Assembly: GCF_020164585.1 (NCBI RefSeq)
Contig: NZ_JAIQZF010000003.1
Coordinates: 370,627 to 434,626 of the forward strand
Reading direction: 5' to 3'
Source of the DNA: Psychroflexus curvus
GTDB lineage: Bacteria > Bacteroidota > Bacteroidia > Flavobacteriales > Flavobacteriaceae
Length of the DNA: 64,000 nucleotides
Part shown: one piece after another, positions 19,542 through 29,743 of the stretch
How the letters are laid out: every line of letters starts with the position of its first letter
Position numbering within the stretch: the stretch's first letter is position 1
The notes under the pieces: generated by a model
The model's input: only the letters and a program-made list of their open reading frames with translations
Told to the model about the DNA's origin: nothing
The model's database searches: none
Translations under genes and position numbers: made by a program

Positions 19542-20450
19542 ATGATGCAACTTACTATTTTAGGATGCCACTCTGCAACGCCAAGAGCCAATGCTCATCC
19601 TACATCTCAGGTTCTGGATATGAATGGTGAACTCATGCTTATAGATTGCGGGGAGGGAACGCAGGTCCGCTTGAGGAAGCACAAAATCAAATTTTCTCGG
19701 ATCAGTCACATTTTTATTTCCCATCTACACGGCGATCATTATTTTGGACTCATTGGTTTGTTGTCTACCTTTAGCCTACTTAGCAGAACAGCCGAGCTTC
19801 ATATTCATGCCCCGCAGGGTCTTGAAGAAATTATCAAGCTCCAACTCAGGATGAGTCATGCCTATACATCTTATCCACTGATTTTCCACCAATTGGATTC
19901 TTACAAACCGGAAATTATATTGGATAATGACAAACTGACTGTAGAGACTATTCCTTTAAAACACAGAGTTTACACCAACGGTTTTTTATTTAAGGCAAAA
20001 CCTGGTGACCGAAGACTACTGATTGATAAAGTTCAGAATTTGGATATTGACAAAGCTTATTACAAAAGCATCGTTAAAGGAAAGGATGTTGAAACCAAAG
20101 ACGGGCAACTCATAAAGAATGAAGAATTAACAGAGGATCCCAAGCCTGCTCCAAGCTATGCATTTTGCAGCGATACGGTCTTTAAACCGGATATTATTCC
20201 GCAGATTAGTGGAACAACCCTGCTTTATCACGAGTCTACATTTCTAGAAGAGCAAGAACATCTGTGTGATAAAACCAAACACTCGACAGCCAAACAAGCA
20301 GGTATAATTGCTCAAAAAGCAGGCGTAAAAAAATTGATTTTAGGTCACTTTTCGGCGCGCTATAAAAACCTATCCTCATTTGAAAATGAAGCAAAAATTG
20401 TTTTTGATAATGTTGAAAATGCTGAAACGGGTAAAATTTTCAGGTTCTAG
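19542..20450 (+). CDS. rnz: ribonuclease Z
   Basis: Endonuclease that trims the 3' ends of tRNA precursors (metallo-beta-lactamase fold). It has 302 residues. The metal-binding motif SHLHGDHYFGL (about 60-70), the early GCHSATPRANAHPTSQ, and later His residues in YHESTFLEEQ and KHSTAKQAG and LGHFSARY match the family. An alternative start three bases downstream (second ATG) is possible. It is tightly packed within the pyrR-ppx run. Confidence 0.95.
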   Translation: MMQLTILGCHSATPRANAHPTSQVLDMNGELMLIDCGEGTQVRLRKHKIKFSRISHIFISHLHGDHYFGLIGLLSTFSLLSRTAELHIHAPQGLEEIIKLQLRMSHAYTSYPLIFHQLDSYKPEIILDNDKLTVETIPLKHRVYTNGFLFKAKPGDRRLLIDKVQNLDIDKAYYKSIVKGKDVETKDGQLIKNEELTEDPKPAPSYAFCSDTVFKPDIIPQISGTTLLYHESTFLEEQEHLCDKTKHSTAKQAGIIAQKAGVKKLILGHFSARYKNLSSFENEAKIVFDNVENAETGKIFRF

Positions 20451-20510
20451 TAGTCTCAATATTTTTACAAATCCATTGCTCCTGAACCTATAATTTTCTA
20501 ATTTGCTAAC

Positions 20511-21161
20511 ATGGAAAACGAATTACACAATTACAGAAAATCTTACGAAAAAGCTAGCCTGATTCGCGAAAACTTAGATGAAAATCCAATTCAGCAGTTC
20601 AGAACCTGGTTTTATGATGTTGAAAAATTTGGAGGTTTAGATGAAGCCAATGCGATGACGGTATCTACTATCGGCAAAGACGGTTTCCCTAAAAGCCGAA
20701 TTGTACTTTTGAAATCTTATAATGAATATGGTTTTGTTTTTTATACGAATTATGAAAGTGAAAAGGGGCAAGCTTTGCTGAACAATCCCCATACTTGCCT
20801 TTCATTTTTCTGGCCGAATACCGAAAGACAAGTCATTATAAAGGGTATTGCAGAAAAAGTTCCTGAAAATATTTCAGATAATTATTTCGCATCCAGACCC
20901 AAGGGAAGCCAACTCGGTGCTATGGTTTCCAATCAAAGCAATGTCATCGAAAATAGAAAAGTGCTTGAGGACGAACTCAAGGTATTGGAAAAAAAATATG
21001 CAGATGAAACGATACCTAGACCAAAAAATTGGGGAGGATTTTTGGTAAGACCGGAATCTATGGAATTTTGGCAGGGTAGGCCCAACAGACTTCATGACAG
21101 ATTTATATTTACTAAATCAGATTCTAAAGAGGATTGGAAAATAGAACGTTTAGCCCCTTAA
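20511..21161 (+). CDS. pdxH: pyridoxamine 5'-phosphate oxidase
   Basis: FMN-dependent oxidase making pyridoxal 5'-phosphate. It has 216 residues, the usual size. FMN/substrate-binding segments FPKSRIVLLKSYNEYGFVFYTNYESEKG (about 56-83; read in parts), SRPKGSQLGAMVSNQS (about 127-142) and the C-terminal EFWQGRPNRLHDR and WKIERLAP are diagnostic. It sits between rnz and sixA in the same direction with short gaps. Confidence 0.96.
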   Translation: MENELHNYRKSYEKASLIRENLDENPIQQFRTWFYDVEKFGGLDEANAMTVSTIGKDGFPKSRIVLLKSYNEYGFVFYTNYESEKGQALLNNPHTCLSFFWPNTERQVIIKGIAEKVPENISDNYFASRPKGSQLGAMVSNQSNVIENRKVLEDELKVLEKKYADETIPRPKNWGGFLVRPESMEFWQGRPNRLHDRFIFTKSDSKEDWKIERLAP

Positions 21162-21162
21162 T

Positions 21163-21648
21163 ATGAAACGACTTATTTTTGTGAGACACGGAAAGTCTTC
21201 ATTGGAAATTCCCTGTGGAGACAAAGACAGACCCTTGAAAGAGAGAGCGTACAAAGATATTGAACACGTGAGTACAGCTTTTAAGGCGCATTTAGATTTT
21301 CCGGTTGAGGTGTTTTCAAGTCCGGCAAAACGTGCAAAAACAACTGCTGAAGTATTCAAAGTCAAACTCGCTATTGAAGATCGACATTTTCATATAAGGC
21401 CTCAATTGTATACGTTTGATGCTGATGAGGTACTTGAATTCATAAAAGAACTCGATGACAGGCTTGATAATGTCATGTTGTTTGGTCACAATCCTGCTTA
21501 CACAGAATTAGTCAGCAAACTCGGTAGTTTGCCAATAGATAATTTACCCACCTCTGGCTTGGTAAGCATTGGTTTTGAAATTGACTCCTGGAAGCAGATT
21601 TCGACAGGTGAAACCCAATTATACTTATTTCCAAAACATTTACGCTAA
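21163..21648 (+). CDS. SixA-type histidine phosphatase family protein
   Basis: Small protein of 161 residues of the histidine-phosphatase (phosphoglycerate mutase-like) superfamily. It begins with the RHGKSSLE motif carrying the phospho-accepting His (H9), has the second Arg in SSPAKRAKTTAE, and the second catalytic His in LFGHNPAYTELV. E. coli SixA dephosphorylates phosphohistidines. The substrate here is unknown. The stop codon of this gene shares a base with the ppk1 start, and it lies in a polyphosphate context, so a regulatory link to PPK1, which forms a phosphohistidine intermediate, is possible but unproven. Confidence 0.85.
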   Translation: MKRLIFVRHGKSSLEIPCGDKDRPLKERAYKDIEHVSTAFKAHLDFPVEVFSSPAKRAKTTAEVFKVKLAIEDRHFHIRPQLYTFDADEVLEFIKELDDRLDNVMLFGHNPAYTELVSKLGSLPIDNLPTSGLVSIGFEIDSWKQISTGETQLYLFPKHLR

Positions 21649-23711
21649 TGCGCGACAATAAATACGATAACAGAGAATTGAGTTGGTTAAAATTTAACCA
21701 ACGGGTATTGCAGGAAGCTGCAGACCCGAGTGTTCCATTGATTGAAAGGCTGAGATTTTTGGGGATTTTCTCAAATAATCTTGATGAATTTTTTAAGGTG
21801 CGCTATGCCACCGTAAAACGAATTGACCTGGCGGGTAAAGCTGGTAAAAAGGTTTTGGGTGGATTTAATGCTGGTAGATTGCTTAAAGAAATCACTCAAA
21901 TCGTGATCAAGAAGCAAGCTGAAAGTTTAGATATACTGGCTTCTATACAGGACCAGCTCAAGGACCACGACATTTATGTTATCGACGAAAATGAAGTTAC
22001 CTCAGAACAAGCCAAATTTTTAAAAGAATTTTTCCTTCAAAAGGTAAGTCCAGCATTGGTCACTATCATGTTGAATGATATCGATAAGGTTCCAAACCTT
22101 AAGGATTCTAAAGCTTATCTTGCTGTGAAGATGATTCAATTGGAAAAAGACAGACTTTCCAATCGTTATATTTTAATTGAAATTCCATCGAGTGTAGAGC
22201 GATTTGTGGAGATTCCTTCCGCAAATGGCAAGAAGTATATCATATTACTCGATGACTTAATTCGATATAATTTGGATGTCATTTTCAACATTTTCGATTA
22301 TGATAGCATTTCTGCACACATGGTAAAGATTACAAGAGATGCGGAATTAGATCTCGAAGGGGATCTGAGTAAAAGCTATATTGAAAAATTGATGGATAGC
22401 GTAAAAGACAGGATTGAAGGTGACCCTGTACGCTTTGTTTATGACAAAGAGATAGAACAGGATACACTCGATTTTCTCCTGAAAAAAATGGAAATTGACA
22501 CTACTGACAGTTTAATTCCTGGTGGAAAATACCATAACAGAAGGGATTATATGAGTTTTCCAGATCTCGGTGCTAAACACTTGATTTACGATAAGATAGA
22601 GCCTTTGCCGATTCCAGGACTCGAAATCCAAGGGAGTCTCCTGGAGAAAATTTCAAAGAAGGATTTTCTACAGCACGTTCCTTATCAAACGTTTTCTTAC
22701 ACGGTCAAGTTCTTAAGAGAAGCAGCTTTAGACCCTAAAGTGAAATCTATAAAAATTACAATTTATAGACTAGCTGCAGTGTCACATATTGCCAGTTCTC
22801 TTATAAATGCAGCGAAAAATGGAAAACGCGTTACGGTTTCTATAGAATTACAGGCAAGATTTGATGAGGCAAACAACATCAAGTATGCTGAAAAAATGGA
22901 ACGTGAAGGGGTGAAGCTTATTTTTGGGGTCACAGGGCTTAAAGTGCATTGTAAAACTTGCGTAATTGAACGTTTAGAAAATCAGAAAATCAAATATTAC
23001 GGTTTCGTAAGCACTGGAAACTTTAATGAAAATACAGCTAAAATTTACACTGATTATACCTTGTTTACTGCACATCAGGGCATTTTAAAAGATATTGATA
23101 AAGTTTTTGAGTTCTTCGAAGTGAATTACAAGATCAAGAGATACAAACACCTGATTGTTTCACCACATTACACACGTTCAAAATTTACGGAACTAATCGA
23201 TCAAGAAATTGAAAATCACAAAGAAGGTAAGAAATCAGGGATATTCCTGAAAATGAACAGTTTGTCAGATTATGGGATGATTGATAAACTCTACGAAGCC
23301 AGTAGAGCAGGCATTAAAATAAAATTGATCGTAAGAGGTATAAATTGCCTTATTCCACAGGTAAAAGGGATGAGTGAGAATATAGAATCCATAAGTATTG
23401 TAGATAAATTTTTAGAACACCCACGACTTTATATTTTTCAAAATGATGAGCATCCAAAAGTTTTTATATCATCTGCAGATATGATGACCAGAAACATTGA
23501 CCATCGGGTGGAAGTCACTTGTCCAATTTATGATGATGACTTGAAACAAGAATTAATAGAAACTTTTGATATTTGTTGGAAAGATAATGTAAAGGCAAGA
23601 GATTTTTCTTCAAACAAGGACAATGCCTATAGAAAAAAGGAGGGATCGGATTTTAGAAGTCAATTCGAACTTTATGATTATTACGAGAAAAAATTAAAAA
23701 AACACAGCTAA
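21648..23711 (+). CDS. ppk1: polyphosphate kinase 1
   Basis: Reversibly makes polyphosphate from ATP. It has 687 residues, matching PPK1. The N-terminal domain begins NRELSWLKFNQRVL. The C-terminal phospholipase-D-like domains show TIYRLA, GLKVHCKTCVIE with the His expected to be phosphorylated, the FVSTGNFNENTAKIYTD loop, and a second His in FLEHPRLYIF. It shares a base with the sixA stop and is followed after 14 bases by a Ppx/GppA protein, forming a synthesis/breakdown pair. Confidence 0.96.
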   Translation: MRDNKYDNRELSWLKFNQRVLQEAADPSVPLIERLRFLGIFSNNLDEFFKVRYATVKRIDLAGKAGKKVLGGFNAGRLLKEITQIVIKKQAESLDILASIQDQLKDHDIYVIDENEVTSEQAKFLKEFFLQKVSPALVTIMLNDIDKVPNLKDSKAYLAVKMIQLEKDRLSNRYILIEIPSSVERFVEIPSANGKKYIILLDDLIRYNLDVIFNIFDYDSISAHMVKITRDAELDLEGDLSKSYIEKLMDSVKDRIEGDPVRFVYDKEIEQDTLDFLLKKMEIDTTDSLIPGGKYHNRRDYMSFPDLGAKHLIYDKIEPLPIPGLEIQGSLLEKISKKDFLQHVPYQTFSYTVKFLREAALDPKVKSIKITIYRLAAVSHIASSLINAAKNGKRVTVSIELQARFDEANNIKYAEKMEREGVKLIFGVTGLKVHCKTCVIERLENQKIKYYGFVSTGNFNENTAKIYTDYTLFTAHQGILKDIDKVFEFFEVNYKIKRYKHLIVSPHYTRSKFTELIDQEIENHKEGKKSGIFLKMNSLSDYGMIDKLYEASRAGIKIKLIVRGINCLIPQVKGMSENIESISIVDKFLEHPRLYIFQNDEHPKVFISSADMMTRNIDHRVEVTCPIYDDDLKQELIETFDICWKDNVKARDFSSNKDNAYRKKEGSDFRSQFELYDYYEKKLKKHS

Positions 23712-23725
23712 TAAAATAATTCACT

Positions 23726-24628
23726 ATGCTATCCATTAAAAAATTTGCTGCTATAGATATTGGCTCCAACGCTGTTCGTCTTCTTATTTCTACAATAACA
23801 GAACCCGATAATAAGCCAGTGACCTTTAAAAAGACCTCGCTTGTAAGAGTTCCTATCAGGCTAGGTCAAGACGTTTTTACCACCTCTTATATTTCTGATG
23901 AAAGCTTAGAGCGAATGGTAGATACCATGAAGGCTTTCAGTTTACTTATGAAATCCCATAAAATTGAAGCTTACAGAGCCTGCGCTACTTCTGCAATGAG
24001 AGATGCTCGAAATGGCCAAGCTGTGGCTGAGAAAATAGCTTCTGATTGTAAGATTGATATAGATATCATTGACGGCACCGATGAAGCATCGATAATTGCT
24101 GCTACAGATTTACACAGTTTGGTTGATAACAATAAAACCTACCTCTATGTAGATGTTGGTGGAGGAAGTACTGAGTTTACTTTGTTTTCTAATGGGAAGA
24201 CTATTGAATCTAAATCCTTTAAACTTGGAACGGTAAGAATTTTGAATAACACGATTTCTGAAGACGTATGGACAGAAGCTGAACATTGGATAAAATCAGT
24301 GACAAAACCTTATTCGAGAATTGAAATGGTGGGTTCTGGTGGAAACATCAACAATATATTCAAGTCTAGTCATAAAAAGCTGGGAAAACCTCTGTCATTT
24401 TTTTACTTGAGTTCATATTACCAGTTGTTGAATTCACTCACTTATGAAGAGCGTATTTCTGAACTTAGTCTGAATGAAGACAGAGCGGATGTTATAATTC
24501 CAGCTACAAAAATTTACTTATCGGCTATGAAATGGAGCAGATCCAAATCTGTTCATGTTCCCAAAATAGGATTGGTAGATGGCATAATTAAGTCTTTGTA
24601 TCAAAATTCTAAAGCCGATCACTTATAA
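23726..24628 (+). CDS. ppx: Ppx/GppA-family exopolyphosphatase
   Basis: Sugar-kinase/actin-fold phosphatase that removes terminal phosphates from polyphosphate or acts on pppGpp. It has 300 residues, the short form without the C-terminal HD domain of E. coli Ppx. The nucleotide-binding motifs FAAIDIGSNAVRLLI (about 7-21), the CATSAMRDARNG stretch and YVDVGGGSTEFTLF (about 138-151) are clear. It is last in the pyrR-to-ppx run and converges on the DUF4136 lipoprotein gene. Polyphosphate is the likelier substrate because ppk1 is adjacent. Confidence 0.9.
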   Translation: MLSIKKFAAIDIGSNAVRLLISTITEPDNKPVTFKKTSLVRVPIRLGQDVFTTSYISDESLERMVDTMKAFSLLMKSHKIEAYRACATSAMRDARNGQAVAEKIASDCKIDIDIIDGTDEASIIAATDLHSLVDNNKTYLYVDVGGGSTEFTLFSNGKTIESKSFKLGTVRILNNTISEDVWTEAEHWIKSVTKPYSRIEMVGSGGNINNIFKSSHKKLGKPLSFFYLSSYYQLLNSLTYEERISELSLNEDRADVIIPATKIYLSAMKWSRSKSVHVPKIGLVDGIIKSLYQNSKADHL

Positions 24629-24655
24629 ATAAACTTGGCTAATTAATGTGCAAAA

Positions 24656-25168
24656 TCACTTCTCCGGGGGATATGTTTCTAATACTTTACCAACAAGTAT
24701 TTTGAAAAATTCTTCACGCTCTTCACCCTTCAGGTTTTCATCGAATCTGGCTTCAACAACACCCTGCCAAAAAAGATTGTTTGTTAATCCATCAGCGAAT
24801 TCAATAGTTAAAGCGATGTTTCGTTTAACGCTCTGAGGTGAGATGCTTCCACTTACACCTCCAGAGTAACCGCCAATTCCAACGCCGAAATTGCTATTGG
24901 AAGTTTGATTGAAAACTTCGGCATAAAAATTTACTTTAAAATCCGGAATAATTTTTTTCTCAAAACCTTTGGCGGTTAATGTGTCTTCTATGGCGAAGTA
25001 CACACGATCCTCATCCAGTCTTGCTAAACCAGAATTGTCTATGGCATAAAAGGCAAAACTTTCATAGTCATCAAATTCTACATCAGAAGCATAATCGGTA
25101 AATACCTTTGGTGAAGTACAGGAAAAAAGAATAACTGAAACAAGAAGTATGTTGAAACTGGCTTTCAT
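24656..25168 (-). CDS. DUF4136 domain-containing lipoprotein
   Basis: Secreted lipoprotein of 170 residues. The N-terminus is a signal peptide ending in the lipobox LFSC (Cys17). The mature part starts with DYASDVEFDDYESFAFY and contains a Gly/Ser-rich stretch GVGIGGYSGGVSGS, both typical of the DUF4136 family of envelope lipoproteins. Function is unknown. It is monocistronic and convergent with ppx. Confidence 0.82.
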   Translation of the reverse strand: MKASFNILLVSVILFSCTSPKVFTDYASDVEFDDYESFAFYAIDNSGLARLDEDRVYFAIEDTLTAKGFEKKIIPDFKVNFYAEVFNQTSNSNFGVGIGGYSGGVSGSISPQSVKRNIALTIEFADGLTNNLFWQGVVEARFDENLKGEEREEFFKILVGKVLETYPPEK

Positions 25169-25221
25169 TTTCTTTTAAATTTAAAAATTAGATTTTAATT
25201 GCAAATCTTTTTAGCTAAATA

Positions 25222-25701
25222 TTAAAGGTCTTCTCTCATTTTTTGAACTTTTTCTTTAAGTTGATCCATATAATCCAGTAGCTGTTTCTGCACTTTTGGA
25301 TCTTTTACACCGATAATTTGAGCTGCTAATATACCTGCGTTTTTTGCACCGTTGAGCGCTACCGTAGCCACCGGAACACCGCCAGGCATTTGTAATATAG
25401 AGAGAATAGAATCCCACCCATCAATCGAATTGCTGGATTTTACAGGAACACCAATAACGGGCAGTGGCGTAATGGAAGCCACCATTCCAGGCAGGTGTGC
25501 TGCGCCTCCTGCGCCGGCGATGATGACGTCAAATCCTCTATGATGTGCATTTTTCCCAAAATCCATCATGTATTCTGGAGTGCGATGTGCAGAAACAATA
25601 TCTGTTTCCGTTTCGATATGAAATTCTTTCAAAATATCTACAGCATCCTGCATGACCGGAAGATCGCTTTTACTTCCCATGATAATAGCAACTTTATTCA
25701 T
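25222..25701 (-). CDS. purE: N5-carboxyaminoimidazole ribonucleotide mutase
   Basis: Rearranges N5-CAIR to CAIR in purine synthesis. It has 159 residues, the usual length of class I PurE. The motifs IIMGSKSDLPVM (about 6-17), VSAHRTPEYM (about 38-47) with the catalytic His, and AGAGGAAHLPGM (about 67-78) are intact. It follows purK by 2 bases in the same operon, the standard pairing that supplies its substrate. Confidence 0.97.
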   Translation of the reverse strand: MNKVAIIMGSKSDLPVMQDAVDILKEFHIETETDIVSAHRTPEYMMDFGKNAHHRGFDVIIAGAGGAAHLPGMVASITPLPVIGVPVKSSNSIDGWDSILSILQMPGGVPVATVALNGAKNAGILAAQIIGVKDPKVQKQLLDYMDQLKEKVQKMREDL

Positions 25702-25703
25702 AA

Positions 25704-26867
25704 TTATGATGTTTTGGAAATGACTTTAATTTTAGATTTTACTTTTGTAGCAAGGATTCTGGCTTCACTCAATTCTGAATGGATAATATTCACATGCCCC
25801 ATTTTTCTGAAGGGTCGTGTTTCTCGTTTTCCATAAATATGAGGTGTTACTCCAGGCATAGCCAGGATCTCATCAATGCCTTCATATATAACATCCCCAG
25901 TATGGTTTTCATCCCCAACCAAATTCACCATAACCGAATTGGTTTTGCTTTCTGTACTGCCCAGGGGTAAATCCATAATCGCCCTCAAATGTTGTTCAAA
26001 TTGATTGGTGAAACTCCCTTCAATACTAAAATGTCCGCTATTGTGAGGTCTTGGAGCAACTTCGTTGACCAGAATTTCATTAGATTGGGTGACAAACATT
26101 TCAATAGCCAAGAGACCCACGTGCTCAAATTTACTGGAGACCAAATGTGCCAATTCTCTGGCTTTATTAGCCAGGTCCTCGTCTATTCTTGCAGGGCATA
26201 ATACGTATTCAACCTGATTGGCTTCGGGATGAAATTCCATTTCTACCACTGGATAGGTTTTTATTTCTCCGGAAACACTCCTTGCTACGATAACAGCAAT
26301 TTCTGTTTTGAAATCGACAAGATCTTCAGCGATGCATTCTACATCTGGAAGTTGACTTAGATGTTTTTCAGATTTTATGACACTTACCCCTTTGCCATCA
26401 TAACCACCAGTGCTGCTTTTCCACACAAATGGCAGACTGATTTTTTTATCTGAAACCGCTTTCCTAAGACTTTTCAAATCGGGAAATATTTTGAAGTCAG
26501 CAGTAGGGATGTGGCTGGACGCGTAGAATTTCTTTTGAACAGCTTTATTCTGAATTTTTTGTAAGGTAGCTGCAGATGGATATACTTTTTTGCCTAAAGC
26601 TTCCAAATCTTCTAAAGCTTTCACACTCACGGATTCAATTTCAAAAGTAAGAAGGTCAACTTTTTTCCCAAAAGCCATAACCTTATCATAATCCATAAGG
26701 CTTCCCACTTCAAAATGATTACAAGCAAGCCTTGAGGGTGCTTCTGCATTGGCATCCATTACAAAAGTTTGAATATCAAATTTGCGTGTGTCGTAAAGCA
26801 GCATTTTACCCAACTGTCCGCCGCCTAAAATTCCGAGTTTAAAATCTGAAGAAAAATAATGTGTCAT
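25704..26867 (-). CDS. purK: N5-carboxyaminoimidazole ribonucleotide synthase
   Basis: ATP-grasp enzyme that carboxylates AIR with bicarbonate. It has 387 residues. The N-terminus shows LGILGGGQLGKML, the ATP-grasp region VWKSSTGGYDGKGVSVI (about 149-165), and the metal-binding VNEVAPRPHNSGH (about 269-281). It precedes purE by 2 bases. A TATTTTTG box lies just upstream of the start on the minus strand, but it would give an almost leaderless message, so I do not claim it as the promoter. Confidence 0.97.
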   Translation of the reverse strand: MTHYFSSDFKLGILGGGQLGKMLLYDTRKFDIQTFVMDANAEAPSRLACNHFEVGSLMDYDKVMAFGKKVDLLTFEIESVSVKALEDLEALGKKVYPSAATLQKIQNKAVQKKFYASSHIPTADFKIFPDLKSLRKAVSDKKISLPFVWKSSTGGYDGKGVSVIKSEKHLSQLPDVECIAEDLVDFKTEIAVIVARSVSGEIKTYPVVEMEFHPEANQVEYVLCPARIDEDLANKARELAHLVSSKFEHVGLLAIEMFVTQSNEILVNEVAPRPHNSGHFSIEGSFTNQFEQHLRAIMDLPLGSTESKTNSVMVNLVGDENHTGDVIYEGIDEILAMPGVTPHIYGKRETRPFRKMGHVNIIHSELSEARILATKVKSKIKVISKTS

Positions 26868-26984
26868 GCTACAAAAATAATAGATTTACATGCTGTTCTT
26901 GATAATTTCTGAAATAATTTCAATTTTCAGAGGTTAATAGTAAAGCATTTTCATTTTCGTTATACTTGTGTAAATATTCCTTTC

Positions 26985-28133
26985 ATGAAACTTTTTGAGA
27001 ATACGGTAAAGGTCAGGCTTTTTATTCTTTTTACTTCCGTTGTTGTGATTGGTGTTGTAGTGTGGAACATATCTGTGTTTTATGAAGGTGTAAAAGATGA
27101 AGAACGAGAAAAAATGAGAATTTGGTCTGCAGCTCAGGCTTCAGTGAATAGGGCAGGAGAGGAGCAGGATCTTGGCCTTGAGCTAGAGATTTTAAATACG
27201 ATAAATGATATTCCGATGTTTATTGTCAACGCATCTGGTGGTTTTCAGGAAATCAATAATATTCCAGATCCTATAGCCAGTGATTCTTTAAGGCTGAGGA
27301 TTTTTTTTAAATCTATAAAAAATCAAAATCAACCCATCATCATTGATTTAGGGGAATCCGGAAAACAGTATTTGTATTATGGAGACTCTTCCATTCTTAC
27401 TAAAATAAAATACTATCCTTTTATCTTATTGCTCATCATTTTCCTATTGATAGCACTTATTTATCTGTATTATATCACCGCCAAAAACAGTGAAAAAAAT
27501 AAACTTTGGGCGGGAATGGCCAAAGAAACAGCGCATCAAATAGGAACGCCGCTATCATCACTGGTTGGTTGGCTGGAAATATTGAGATCTGAAGAGGTCA
27601 ATCCGGAATATATTTTAGAAATAGAAAAAGACATCGACAGGTTAAAAACTATAACCGAACGCTTTTCTAAAGTAGGTTCGAAACTCACACTCAAAGTTTC
27701 CAGTCTCAATAAGGCTGTAGAATATTCATTTAAGTATCTAAGCGATAGAAGTTCTAAACTGATTCAATTTTCCATTGAATTACCAGATAAAGAATTCCTT
27801 TGCGAATTAAATCCTGCTTTGTTGAGCTGGACCATAGAAAATTTAACTAAAAATGCAATAGATGCGATGAAAGGTCGCGGTAGCATAAAAATTTGTCTTT
27901 TTGAAGATAAGAATTTTTATAAAATTCATGTCTGTGATACTGGTAAAGGAATCCCTGGCTCCAAGTTTAAAACCATTTTCAAACCTGGTTATTCCACAAA
28001 AAAACGAGGTTGGGGTTTAGGACTTTCACTTTCCAAACGCATTATTGAAGATTACCATTCCGGGAAAATACGTGTCTTATCAAGTTCTGCAGAATCTGGA
28101 ACTATTTTCGAGATCAAACTACCTAAATCTTAA
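26985..28133 (+). CDS. membrane sensor histidine kinase
   Basis: Two-component sensor of 382 residues. Transmembrane segments lie at about 11-30 and 143-163 and flank a roughly 110-residue extracytoplasmic domain with no recognised ligand motif. The dimerisation/phosphoacceptor helix has [13 protein letters not shown] with His184. The ATPase domain shows the N box ([11 protein letters not shown]), G1 (DTGKGIP) and G2 ([12 protein letters not shown]). No response regulator is adjacent, so it is an orphan here. Its end overlaps the convergent obgE gene by 4 bases. Confidence 0.92.
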   Translation: MKLFENTVKVRLFILFTSVVVIGVVVWNISVFYEGVKDEEREKMRIWSAAQASVNRAGEEQDLGLELEILNTINDIPMFIVNASGGFQEINNIPDPIASDSLRLRIFFKSIKNQNQPIIIDLGESGKQYLYYGDSSILTKIKYYPFILLLIIFLLIALIYLYYITAKNSEKNKLWAGMAKETAHQIGTPLSSLVGWLEILRSEEVNPEYILEIEKDIDRLKTITERFSKVGSKLTLKVSSLNKAVEYSFKYLSDRSSKLIQFSIELPDKEFLCELNPALLSWTIENLTKNAIDAMKGRGSIKICLFEDKNFYKIHVCDTGKGIPGSKFKTIFKPGYSTKKRGWGLGLSLSKRIIEDYHSGKIRVLSSSAESGTIFEIKLPKS

Positions 28134-29146
28134 TCAGTAATTTTATCTTCATTTAAGGTTGTCCAGAGTAAATCTTTTAGCTGAACCAAGCCCTGATGCG
28201 TGATTGAAGAAATAAATACATGAGGAATATGACCGAAGGCATTCTCTATTTCCTGAGCTAATTCAGCTTCAAGTTCATCATCTAGTAAATCGGCTTTCGA
28301 AATAGCAATCACACGAGATTTATCAAGAAGCTCGGGATTGTATCTTCTCAATTCATCGAGAAGAATTTCATATTGCTCTTTAACGCTCGGCGCATCGGCA
28401 GGGATAAGAAATAATAGGGTAGAATTTCTTTCAATATGTCTTAAAAAGCGGTAGCCAAGGCCTTTCCCTTCGGCAGCGCCTTCTATGATTCCAGGAATAT
28501 CGGCAACCACAAAGGTTTTATAATCCCTGTACTCAACAATCCCAAGGTTAGGTTTTAAAGTGGTAAACTCGTAGTTGGCAATTTTGGGTTTAGCTGCTGT
28601 TATTACCGACAATAAGGTAGATTTACCAGCATTAGGGAATCCCACAAGACCTACATCGGCGAGAAGCTTTAGTTCTAGGGTGATGTCAAGTTCTTCTCCT
28701 GGTATTCCAGGCTGAGCAAATCGCGGTGTTTGGTTGGTAGAACTTTTGAAGTGTGCGTTACCTTTTCCACCCATTCCACCTTCCACAACGACGTACTCTT
28801 CCTCGTGCTCTGTCATTTCTTTAATGACTTCGTTGGTGTTGGTATCTCTAATAACCGTACCTAGAGGGACTTCAATATATTGATCTTCGCCTTCAGCTCC
28901 AGTACTGGTCTGTTTACCGCCGTGTTCTCCGTGAGTAGCTTTAATGTGTCTTTTGAACTTTAAATGAAAAAGCGTCCAGAGGTCTTTATTAGCTATAAAA
29001 ATGACATGACCGCCACGGCCACCATCTCCTCCGTCAGGTCCGCCCTTGGGAATGTATTTTTCCCTTCTTAGGTGTGCGGAACCCTTGCCTCCGTTTCCAG
29101 ATTTCAAGTGGAGTTTTATGTAATCTACAAAGTTACCTTCTGTCAT
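28130..29146 (-). CDS. obgE: GTPase ObgE/CgtA
   Basis: Essential ribosome-associated GTPase. It has 338 residues. The glycine-rich N-terminal Obg fold occupies about 1-160 ([20 protein letters not shown]). The G domain has G1 GFPNAGKST (about 168-176), G3 DIPGIIEGA and G4 SKAD. The variable C-terminal domain is almost absent. It is the last gene of the leftward hpt-adk-obgE group, 24 bases after adk. Confidence 0.97.
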   Translation of the reverse strand: MTEGNFVDYIKLHLKSGNGGKGSAHLRREKYIPKGGPDGGDGGRGGHVIFIANKDLWTLFHLKFKRHIKATHGEHGGKQTSTGAEGEDQYIEVPLGTVIRDTNTNEVIKEMTEHEEEYVVVEGGMGGKGNAHFKSSTNQTPRFAQPGIPGEELDITLELKLLADVGLVGFPNAGKSTLLSVITAAKPKIANYEFTTLKPNLGIVEYRDYKTFVVADIPGIIEGAAEGKGLGYRFLRHIERNSTLLFLIPADAPSVKEQYEILLDELRRYNPELLDKSRVIAISKADLLDDELEAELAQEIENAFGHIPHVFISSITHQGLVQLKDLLWTTLNEDKITD

Positions 29147-29170
29147 AGTCTTAAGCTAAATGCTCTGTTT

Positions 29171-29743
29171 TTATAAAGAATCAATCACTTTACTGATGCG
29201 ATCTGTAATTTCCGAAATGGAACCTACACCATCTACACCATAGTATTTATTCTCTTTTTTGTAAAATTCTTTGAGGACTTCAGTTTCCTCGTAATATACT
29301 TTTATTCTGTTTCGAATCACCTCTTCGTTAGAGTCATCTTTTCTCCCGGAAGTTTTTCCTCGTTCTAAAAGACGTTCTACCAGGACTTCATCTGGCACTT
29401 CCAAAGCAATCATGGCATCGATTTGTGAATCCTTGGATTGCATCAGAACACTCAGCGATTCTGCCTGAGCTTTGGTTCTTGGGAAACCGTCAAAAATAAA
29501 ACCTTTGCTGTCGAGATGCTCTTCAACTTTGGCTTTCAGCATTTTGATGGTGACTTCATCGGGAACCAACTCTCCTTTATCCATATAAGATTTGGCTAGT
29601 TGACCGAGTTCCGTTTGGTTTTTGATATTGTGTCTAAACAAATCTCCTGTTGAGATATGTTTAAGATCGTATTTTTCTTTAAGGTTTTCTGCTTGAGTTC
29701 CCTTTCCGGCTCCTGGAGGGCCAAATAGCACGATGTTAATCAT
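29171..29743 (-). CDS. adk: adenylate kinase
   Basis: Interconverts ATP + AMP and 2 ADP. It has 190 residues, the short-LID form without zinc-binding Cys residues. Motifs: P-loop FGPPGAGKGTQ (about 6-16), STGDLFRHN (about 32-40), FDGFPRTKAQA (about 84-94) and ERLLERGKTSGRKDD. It overlaps hpt by 8 bases. In some other Bacteroidota the two are fused into one polypeptide, and here they are separate but translationally coupled. Confidence 0.97.
   Translation of the reverse strand: MINIVLFGPPGAGKGTQAENLKEKYDLKHISTGDLFRHNIKNQTELGQLAKSYMDKGELVPDEVTIKMLKAKVEEHLDSKGFIFDGFPRTKAQAESLSVLMQSKDSQIDAMIALEVPDEVLVERLLERGKTSGRKDDSNEEVIRNRIKVYYEETEVLKEFYKKENKYYGVDGVGSISEITDRISKVIDSL

Noticed and set aside
26872..26879. 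TATTTTTG promoter box for purK
   Set aside because: It lies only 4 bases before the start codon and lacks a -33 partner, so it is likely chance in AT-rich DNA.
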